This document shows, piece after piece, positions 1 through 4,373 of a stretch of DNA of 5,736 nucleotides. This DNA is from Ktedonobacter sp. Its GTDB lineage: Bacteria > Chloroflexota > Ktedonobacteria > Ktedonobacterales > Ktedonobacteraceae. The position numbers and the translations under genes were made by a program. Position 1 is the stretch's first letter. Each line of letters begins with the position of its first letter. The stretch lies in assembly GCA_003450555.1 (NCBI GenBank), contig DMFQ01000061.1:1-5736 (forward strand), read 5' to 3'. The notes under the pieces were generated by a model. The model did no database searches, was not told the origin of the DNA, and saw only the letters and a program-made list of their open reading frames with translations.

Positions 1-89
1 TCGATGGGGGGGGACGCTTGCGTCGCCCTCGTAGCTTGAGAAGAAATACCTGAAGGGTCTCAAAGGGACGTACTTGCTATGGAAAGGAA

Positions 90-113
90 GGAGACGGTAC
101 CATCACCGTCTCC
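90..113 (-). terminator. Rho-independent terminator of the serine hydrolase gene
   Basis: A perfect 9-bp stem (GGAGACGGT paired with ACCGTCTCC) closes a 6-nt loop. It starts 18 nt after the hydrolase stop codon. Read on the minus strand, the stem is followed by the pyrimidine-rich tail TTCCTTTCC, which is a moderate rather than perfect U-tract. Position and orientation fit the end of the minus-strand transcript. The stem-loop is directly visible; termination is inferred. Confidence 0.65.
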
Positions 114-131
114 ATTTGTGCTCAGGGGCGT

Positions 132-1412
132 TCATGATATGTCAGAAAAGACGATCTGGTCTAACGTATTGGCGAGCGCCAGTTCATCTAGCGTTGCCAG
201 ATTACTCAAGAAAATGATCGTGACCTGGTCATCGGGGTCCCGCCCGTTATAAGTCCTGAAGCCATCGATCCTGCCATCGTGCCAGATCAGAGGATGTCCC
301 GTCTTAGGCGCTTTGGCGATGAACCACCCATAACCATAGCCTGATCCCGGATACTGCGACTCAGCGACATAGGGTGTGAACGCCTCATCCAGCGTTTGTT
401 GCGTAACGAGATCGCTCGTATCGAGGGCTTCATCCCAGCGATACATATCTTCCACTGTGGTAGTAAGGAGTCCCGAGGCAGAGAGGAACGACCATTGCGA
501 GGCAAGAGACCATCCAAGCGTCACGGCTTTGACTTGCCAGGCCGCGTAACCAACCGCGTGATCAGGCAGGGAGAGATAATTCGGGTCAAAGCCTGTGTCC
601 TTCATCTGCAAGGGATCAAAAATCGCCTGCTGTAAGAACACGTTGTACGGCTGGTGCGAGGCTTGCTGGACGACATAGCCCAGTATCTGGTAGCAGACGC
701 TACAGTAGTCGAAATGGCTGCCCGGCGCAAAGGCCAGCGGAACAGTGTCGTAACTGGCAATCCATGCTTCAGGGGAAGCACCCGACAATTGTGAATCGTC
801 CAGTTGTGGGATGCCAGAAGTATGCGTCAGCAGTTCGTGGATCGTCAGCGGTTGCCACGCTGCTGGACAATGCGCGATGTAGGAGCAGAGATGATCGTGC
901 ACATGCAGTTTGCCGCGTTCCTGCAAGATGAGAATCGCCATGGCGGTAAATTGCTTGGTGGTGGAGCCGAGATAAAACCTGGTGTGAGGCGTGTTGGGTG
1001 CCTGGTCATCCCAATCGGCTACGCTATAGCCCTTGCTTAAAAGCACATGACCATTTTGCGCGATCAGTACCGAACCGCTGAATTGCTGGTGCGCGGCCTT
1101 ATTCCTCAGCAGGCTATCAACTTGTGACTCAATCAGAGCGGTTTGTGGAGTGGGAGTTGCTTGCTCTGTAGGCGTCGGTTGCTGCACATGAGGATGAGCA
1201 GGAGTGGCAAGCACTGTTGGGTGCGCACGAGGAGCCGCCTGGGTGGCACCTTGAAGCGCGAATATGAGCGCCACAATCAGGAGCAAACTCGTGGCTGCTA
1301 CCATGCCAAGGCCGAACCAGAGATAGCGCTTCCGCCAGCGCTTATGACGATCTGCCAGTTGTTCTGGCCCTACTGGCCTTACAGGTTCTAATGTTTGTTG
1401 ATGGTTCAACAT
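132..1412 (-). CDS. Membrane-anchored serine hydrolase (class C beta-lactamase / penicillin-binding fold)
   Basis: The predicted product (426 aa) is an active-site serine hydrolase of the Beta-lactamase (PF00144) family, whose members include D,D-peptidases, esterases and class C beta-lactamases. A positively charged stretch (K24-R29) precedes one membrane helix (about 30-53). A Pro/Thr/Ala/His-rich linker (about 56-92) then leads to the catalytic domain (about 93-426). The nucleophile motif S150-T-T-K153 and the family signature LLTHTSGI (194-201) are clear. The second motif is Y236-C-S, where Y-x-N is usual. The third is H378-D-G, replacing K-T-G as in many members. C176/C182 and C237/C240 could form disulfides outside the cell. 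I chose this ATG because GGGGAAGGAAAG lies just upstream; a start 14 codons earlier has no such site. The substrate cannot be told. An esterase or D,D-peptidase is likelier than a true beta-lactamase. Confidence 0.9.
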   Translation of the reverse strand: MLNHQQTLEPVRPVGPEQLADRHKRWRKRYLWFGLGMVAATSLLLIVALIFALQGATQAAPRAHPTVLATPAHPHVQQPTPTEQATPTPQTALIESQVDSLLRNKAAHQQFSGSVLIAQNGHVLLSKGYSVADWDDQAPNTPHTRFYLGSTTKQFTAMAILILQERGKLHVHDHLCSYIAHCPAAWQPLTIHELLTHTSGIPQLDDSQLSGASPEAWIASYDTVPLAFAPGSHFDYCSVCYQILGYVVQQASHQPYNVFLQQAIFDPLQMKDTGFDPNYLSLPDHAVGYAAWQVKAVTLGWSLASQWSFLSASGLLTTTVEDMYRWDEALDTSDLVTQQTLDEAFTPYVAESQYPGSGYGYGWFIAKAPKTGHPLIWHDGRIDGFRTYNGRDPDDQVTIIFLSNLATLDELALANTLDQIVFSDIS

Positions 1413-1498
1413 TTTCTTTCCTTCCCCGCGAATGGAAAAGATAGATTGAAACATAGAGATAAATCAAGGACACGAATAGTGGGAAGATAGACCCGGAA

Positions 1499-1510
1499 AA
1501 ACGTACGTTT
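1499..1510. promoter_or_regulatory. 12-bp perfect palindrome, possible operator upstream of the hydrolase
   Basis: AAACGTACGTTT is perfectly self-complementary and lies 87 bp upstream of the hydrolase start, in a normal place for a dimeric regulator site. Nothing else supports a regulatory role, and a 12-bp palindrome can arise by chance. Confidence 0.2.
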
Positions 1511-1660
1511 GTTATGCTTCAACTAAATGTAACTATAGAGGAAGTAGGGAAAAAGGGGGGAGAGAGAAATAGTGGTGATCTGGTTAAGATTGGGTAGTGA
1601 TTGAGTACCAAAGAGGAATAGATATTTTCCTCAAGCCATACAGGCGATCATGAACGTAAT

Positions 1661-1702
1661 GATTCAGGACTTCCTCCACAAAGGCGGGAGGAGTCCTGAA
1701 TC
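1661..1702 (-). terminator. Long stem-loop downstream of the lysozyme-like gene
   Basis: The arms 1661-1677 and 1687-1702 form a 16-bp stem (GATTCAGGACT...CCTCC against its complement) with one bulged base and a 9-nt loop. It begins 16 nt past the stop codon of the lysozyme-like gene. It probably ends or stabilises that transcript. It is not a textbook intrinsic terminator, because neither strand has a U-tract directly after the stem. The run of six T on the plus strand starts about 12 nt away, and read as minus-strand RNA it would precede the stem as A residues. Confidence 0.5.
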
Positions 1703-1718
1703 GTCAGCTTTGCCTTTT

Positions 1719-2423
1719 TTAAGGGGCGCATGACCACTCGTGCCAGCTGTAGCCATCTCGCACGAATATCTGATGCGCGGCAAGAATATTAGCCTGCGCA
1801 TTATAAGGAGAGCTTGAAGCTTCCGAAGTGCCCATCCATGTACTCGGGTACAGGATTTGAAAGACGCCCTCGGCATGGCTGCCCCCATTCGACGAAGGAT
1901 TATATGCGTTGGGATTGAGGCCCGACTCGCAATTCGCTACATGTAAAGCCCCCGCGGCGTAGGATCCAAAAATCTGTTCGATCATGGCTGTGACCGTACC
2001 CTGTCCCGTTGGCGGCTGAGGAGGACTGGTTGGCTGAGGAGGGCTTGTTGGTACCGGCGTTGGGGTTGTTATTACTATGGGAAGGGCTGCCTTTCTATTG
2101 ATCGCAGATGTCGCCACTGGACTCCTGGAAGGTGGCAAATTTTTCAATAGGGACAATTTCTTCAGCCCTGCTTTAAAAGGATTACCATCCTTTTTTTTAT
2201 TGGTCTGGCCAATCCCTTGTGAATCAGGATGATGGGTCACACTCGCGCAGCTTCGCGCACCGCTATGCCCCACCGTATAAGATGCGCAATTCCCTGTACC
2301 GGCAAACTGCGGCGATTGCAAAATGAGACTGCTTCCTACCAATCCCGGGATGATCAAGGCTGCTACTACAATGATTATCTTTGAACGGAAAACGCTTTGC
2401 CAGATTGTTACGAAACGTTTCAT
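1719..2423 (-). CDS. Membrane-anchored lysozyme-like (transglycosylase / Rpf-type) protein
   Basis: The predicted product (234 aa) has an N-terminal hydrophobic segment (about 14-35) that acts as signal peptide or anchor. A low-complexity stretch follows, with Lys-rich and then Thr/Pro-rich parts including TSPPQP twice (126-137). The C-terminal domain (about 143-234) resembles lytic transglycosylases and resuscitation-promoting factors. It shows the likely catalytic E166 in C-E-S-G-L-N-P-N-A-Y-N, the substrate-groove motif GVFQI (186-190), and a closing W-H-E-W-S-C. C165 and C232 could form a disulfide. The role inferred is cleavage of peptidoglycan glycan strands outside the membrane. I start at MKRFVTIWQ because AGAAAGAG lies a few bases upstream and the anchor then sits at the N-terminus; an in-frame ATG 31 codons earlier would add an unlikely cytoplasmic tail. 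A run of eight A in the coding strand (2191-2198) is a possible slippage site. Confidence 0.82.
   Translation of the reverse strand: MKRFVTIWQSVFRSKIIIVVAALIIPGLVGSSLILQSPQFAGTGNCASYTVGHSGARSCASVTHHPDSQGIGQTNKKKDGNPFKAGLKKLSLLKNLPPSRSPVATSAINRKAALPIVITTPTPVPTSPPQPTSPPQPPTGQGTVTAMIEQIFGSYAAGALHVANCESGLNPNAYNPSSNGGSHAEGVFQILYPSTWMGTSEASSSPYNAQANILAAHQIFVRDGYSWHEWSCAP
2014..2049 (-). repeat. 18-bp tandem repeat in the Pro-rich linker
   Basis: Two copies of an 18-bp unit (2014-2031 and 2032-2049) differ at only two positions. Each encodes T-S-P-P-Q-P in the linker of the lysozyme-like protein. It is in frame, so a change in copy number would alter only linker length. Confidence 0.75.
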
Positions 2424-2702
2424 TATGCTCTTTCTAGACGGTCTACAATGGTCACGTACAGGACGCAAAACTAGCTTCTCTGCTCCGACACACACCGGCA
2501 GTGGCAAAAATTGCACGAGTCAGCGAATGCGTGTGCGGGACAATGAGAGATAACCATGACGAGTGTAGCACAGGTAGGATGGTATACGATGCGGCAGCAT
2601 GAAATGTAGCAAGAAAGTACCATGACTAATGGAGCAGAAGCAATGGATGACCGCCAGGGTCAATCTGAAAACCCTCGTGCATTTTTGTTTTGACCCAATC
2701 TG

Positions 2703-2731
2703 AAGACATGGGAATAAACTCCCTTTATACT
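2703..2731 (+). promoter_or_regulatory. Candidate sigma-70 promoter of the RRM gene
   Basis: AAGACA (2703-2708, four of six consensus bases including GACA) is followed, after an ideal 17-bp spacer, by TATACT (2726-2731, five of six). Transcription would start near 2738, giving a leader of about 100 nt. A less good alternative is TTGACC (2690-2695) with TAAACT (2715-2720) and a 19-bp spacer. Confidence 0.45.
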
Positions 2732-2770
2732 CTGTTATCATGTGTATATGACATCAAAAAAGAATTGTAG

Positions 2771-2800
2771 CGCTTCTGTGAGAAACGGTTTCTTCGAGCG
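2771..2800 (+). promoter_or_regulatory. Possible structured 5' leader of the RRM gene
   Basis: The leader can fold into a two-part stem: CGCT (2771-2774) with AGCG (2797-2800), then AGAAA (2781-2785) with TTTCT (2789-2793) around a CGG loop. The structure is modest. Bacterial RRM genes are often cold-regulated through their leaders, so it deserves a note, but control by this element is inference. Confidence 0.25.
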
Positions 2801-2839
2801 TCAATGCATTGAGAGATGTCGTCACAGGAGCATACTAAT

Positions 2840-3154
2840 ATGAGACTTTATGTAGGGGGACTCCCCTATCAGACGAACGAACAAGATCTTCAAGATCTTT
2901 TCGCCTCAGTAGGACAGGTTGTTTCGGCAACGGTCATTATTGATCGCGCCACAGGGCGAAGCAAAGGCTTTGGCTTTGTTGAAATGAGCAGCGATCAAGA
3001 GGCGCATGCCGCCATTGAGCGTCTGAACGGCACCACTTTGGGAGAGCGCACCATCACTGTCAACGAAGCTCGCGAGCGCCAATCATCTGGCGGCAGCGGC
3101 TACCAGGGCAGAGATCGTCGCCCAAACAATAACTACCGGAGCGACCGGTACTAA
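2840..3154 (+). CDS. Single-RRM RNA-binding protein
   Basis: The 104-aa product is one RNA recognition motif (about residues 1-80) plus a short Gly/Arg/Asn-rich tail (about 81-104). RNP2 is L3-Y-V-G-G-L8 and RNP1 is K42-G-F-G-F-V-E-M49, so the aromatic residues that stack on RNA are present at Y4, F44 and F46. Length and layout match the small RRM proteins known from cyanobacteria and other bacteria, which bind single-stranded RNA in the cytoplasm and are often cold-induced. I chose the ATG at 2840 because CAGGAG sits 9 nt upstream and the RRM then begins at once; the ATG 24 nt earlier has its purine stretch (GAGAG) touching the start codon. The gene stands alone, followed by a strong palindrome. 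RNA targets cannot be read from the sequence. Confidence 0.93.
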   Translation: MRLYVGGLPYQTNEQDLQDLFASVGQVVSATVIIDRATGRSKGFGFVEMSSDQEAHAAIERLNGTTLGERTITVNEARERQSSGGSGYQGRDRRPNNNYRSDRY

Positions 3155-3203
3155 ATTCCGACGGCTGGTAGTGTTATAACTGCCAGAAAAACGTTCAGAA
3201 TTC

Positions 3204-3253
3204 ATGAGACAAACAAACGGCTAGCTGATCAGCTAGCCGTTTGTTTGTCTCAT
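3204..3253. terminator. Bidirectional terminator: perfect 50-bp palindrome
   Basis: The 50 bases are perfectly self-complementary about the centre TGATCA (3226-3231). The GC-richer core ACGGCTAGC is flanked by AAACAAAC on one side and GTTTGTTTGTCT on the other, so each strand reads as a hairpin with a U-rich 3' arm. It lies 49 bp after the RRM stop and 26 bp beyond the stop of the converging minus-strand gene. This is the expected place for a shared terminator. Confidence 0.85.
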
Positions 3254-3279
3254 CTTTCAAATTAGCGGCTCTAATAAGC

Positions 3280-3612
3280 TCACATAGAACTATGAATCAT
3301 CGCCTCAACGATACCCTTGACACCCTCCGGCCCACGTAAGTGCAGCCAGATCGGCCCCAACTTCGGCTCGCAAACAAGTGCAAATGTGAAAAAGGGACAA
3401 CAAGCACGCTCAAAAGTGATGAATTGTATCAGCCTGTTCGCCCAGGTATCACTGCCAGGAAAACGGAGGGCATAGCCATCCGCCAATTCATTCACCTGCT
3501 GCACGCTCTTAAAAAGATCTTCGAGTTCTGCACTACGCGTCACATGCTCTGACTCTGTTAAGCTGCACGCAAGTGCTACTTCATCAGGGAACACTTCACC
3601 ATCCTGCTTCAT
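3280..3612 (-). CDS. Small cysteine-motif protein of unknown function, probable MerR-regulator target
   Basis: I do not recognise a named function for this 110-aa protein. It has no signal peptide or membrane helix and is probably cytoplasmic. The central signature is F67-E-R-A-C-C-P-F-F-T-F77, with vicinal C71-C72, followed by W89-L-H-L-R-G-P-E-G-V-K99. I recall similar E-R-x-C-C-P-F/W-L-x-L-x-G-P-x-G-x-K small proteins in other bacteria, which suggests a genuine conserved family, but this was not searched. C16 and C81 are further candidate ligands. The cysteines would suit binding of a soft metal or a thiol/redox role; that is inference. The gene is divergent from a cysteine-bearing MerR-family regulator, and its promoter has the 19-bp spacer dyad typical of MerR-activated targets. 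The ribosome-binding site is weak (only TTAAGAA nearby). The start is the only suitable ATG. Confidence 0.82.
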   Translation of the reverse strand: MKQDGEVFPDEVALACSLTESEHVTRSAELEDLFKSVQQVNELADGYALRFPGSDTWANRLIQFITFERACCPFFTFALVCEPKLGPIWLHLRGPEGVKGIVEAMIHSSM

Positions 3613-3648
3613 GGTTCTTAACGTCTTTCTATCTTTCTTGCATCAACA

Positions 3649-3663
3649 AGCACAACTTGTGCT
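3649..3663. promoter_or_regulatory. Second dyad (AGCACAA-C-TTGTGCT) in the divergent region
   Basis: Perfect 7-bp arms flank a single C, and a second overlapping inverted repeat, ACAAG-5 nt-CTTGT, shares the right arm. It lies at about +6 to +20 of the predicted minus-strand transcript and overlaps the candidate -35 of the regulator promoter. It could be a second operator or an RNA hairpin in the small gene's leader. Confidence 0.4.
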
Positions 3664-3685
3664 CATCTGTATTCCAGTGTAATAT
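3657..3685 (+). promoter_or_regulatory. Candidate promoter of the MerR-family regulator
   Basis: TTGTGC (3657-3662), a 17-bp spacer and TAATAT (3680-3685) give a plausible sigma-70 promoter with a start near 3692, leaving a leader of about 32 nt. The 14-bp dyad at 3687-3700 would then cover the transcription start, an arrangement that would let the regulator repress itself. The -10 element is only four of six, so this is tentative. Confidence 0.35.
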
Positions 3686-3706
3686 ATAAAGTGCACTTTA
3701 AGTCAA
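3676..3706 (-). promoter_or_regulatory. MerR/SoxR-type operator-promoter for the small cysteine-motif gene
   Basis: On the minus strand, TTGACT (3706-3701) and TACACT (3681-3676) are separated by 19 bp, longer than the usual 17. The spacer contains the perfect 14-bp palindrome TAAAGTGCACTTTA (3687-3700), whose centre falls 7 bp after the -35 hexamer. This geometry matches the E. coli soxS promoter, where SoxR acts, and MerR-family target promoters in general: the activator unwinds the overlong spacer so that polymerase can engage. Transcription would begin near 3669. The regulator gene next door makes the assignment stronger. Direct binding is inferred. Confidence 0.72.
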
Positions 3707-3723
3707 GAGAGGACGAAAAACTC

Positions 3724-4155
3724 ATGGAAGCACTTGCCATAGGCGAAGTAGCACAGCGGGCAGGCATTCGCACTTCCGCCATACGCTACTACGAAAGCGT
3801 TGACATCTTACCAGCGCCGCTGCGCATCAACGGCCGTCGGCGCTACGACTCCCGCGTGTTCGATCGATTGGCTATCATCCAAATGGCGCAACAGGCAGGT
3901 TTTACCGTCTCTGAGATCCGCGCCCTGTTCAACGGCTTTGCGGAAGACACCCCTGCAGCGGAGCGCTGGCAAGCACTCGCTCGTCAGAAACTGGTCGAGG
4001 TGGATGCCCTGCTGCTCCGCACGCAAGCGATGAAACAATTATTGGAGGAAAAACTGCTGCGCTGCCGTTGTCTCACGCTCGATGAGTGCGCTCGTTGCAT
4101 ACACGATCAAGGGAATGGCGAACTACTTGTACCTATGAAGCATTTTTGGAAGTAA
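3724..4155 (+). CDS. MerR-family regulator with SoxR-like cysteine cluster
   Basis: The 143-aa product has the MerR DNA-binding domain: helix-turn-helix I6-G-E-V-A-Q-R-A-G, the signature I20-R-Y-Y-E, the wing G37-R-R-R-Y, and a second helix pair around A58-G-F-T-V-S-E-I-R-A-L-F69. A long dimerisation helix (about 77-112) leads to C114-R-C-L-T-L-D-E-C-A-R-C125. SoxR holds its 2Fe-2S cluster with C-x2-C-x-C-x5-C. Here the last three positions align (C114, C116, C122), the first is a Leu, and an extra C125 appears three residues downstream. The ligand may be an Fe-S cluster, a metal ion or a thiol stress signal. I chose ATG 3724, preceded by GAGAGGA at suitable spacing. The longer GTG frame from 3691 would begin inside the operator. 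The likely target is the divergent small gene, perhaps with self-repression. Confidence 0.9.
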   Translation: MEALAIGEVAQRAGIRTSAIRYYESVDILPAPLRINGRRRYDSRVFDRLAIIQMAQQAGFTVSEIRALFNGFAEDTPAAERWQALARQKLVEVDALLLRTQAMKQLLEEKLLRCRCLTLDECARCIHDQGNGELLVPMKHFWK

Positions 4156-4220
4156 ATCGGAACTGTATGTTCGCTCCCCAGCCACCCGCTGGTAAACACA
4201 AGTGCAAGCCGTGCAACTCT

Positions 4221-4239
4221 TTAAAACAGCAGGTTTTAA
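4221..4239. terminator. Weak hairpin between the converging regulator and zinc-ribbon genes
   Basis: TTAAAAC and GTTTTAA form a perfect 7-bp stem around the loop AGCAG in the 218-bp gap between two converging genes. It is AT-rich, with U residues in the 3' arm on both strands. A second hairpin, CAGAAGC-CA-GCTTCTG, lies at 4268-4283. Neither is a strong terminator, and I see no better one in the gap. Confidence 0.3.
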
Positions 4240-4373
4240 CAACATTCACGCGGTCAGCGAGTTCAGCCAGAAGCCAGCTTCTGAGCAAGATACCGTTTTC
4301 TCGCTCATTGGGACAAGGCCGTAGTATGCAAGACAACCGCGTCAGGGCGACCGCAAGGGTCAATACATTACAC

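Larger units (their letters stand above)
1413..1718. other. Intergenic gap between the two envelope genes
   Basis: This 306-bp stretch has no credible gene. It holds the hydrolase ribosome-binding site at its left edge, a perfect 12-bp palindrome AAACGTACGTTT (1499-1510), an uninterrupted 24-nt purine run on the plus strand (1546-1569), and the strong stem-loop at 1661-1702. I found no convincing -35/-10 pair for the hydrolase. The weak candidate TTGATT-17 nt-CTATCT, just upstream of the gene on the minus strand, is not good enough to call. Confidence 0.5.
2424..2839. other. Divergent intergenic region between the lysozyme-like and RRM genes
   Basis: This 416-bp stretch has open frames on both strands, but none has a good start, a family match or a credible composition. 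The right part holds the RRM promoter and leader. The left part must hold the minus-strand promoter of the lysozyme-like gene; the best I see is the weak pair TTGCGT-17 nt-TAGACC close to the gene. The 9-bp direct repeat CAATCTGAA occurs at 2661-2669 and 2696-2704, just upstream of the RRM promoter. Confidence 0.5.

Noticed and set aside
10..28. Small inverted repeat near the left edge (GACGC-TT-GCGTC with flanking G/C)
   Set aside because: The loop is too small, there is no U-tract on either strand and no gene end is visible, so it cannot be assigned.
2520..2741. 73-aa minus-strand frame in the divergent gap
   Set aside because: There is no good start signal, the sequence is Cys/His/Arg/Leu-rich and unlike a real protein, and it overlaps the RRM promoter.
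3134..3150. Hairpin TACCGG-5 nt-CCGGTA at the end of the RRM coding region
   Set aside because: It is explained by the codons for the tail Y-R-S-D-R-Y, and a much stronger terminator lies downstream.
3691..3723. GTG start extending the MerR regulator by 11 residues
   Set aside because: The GTG lies inside the 14-bp operator palindrome, has no ribosome-binding site, and the added residues precede the normal start of the MerR domain.
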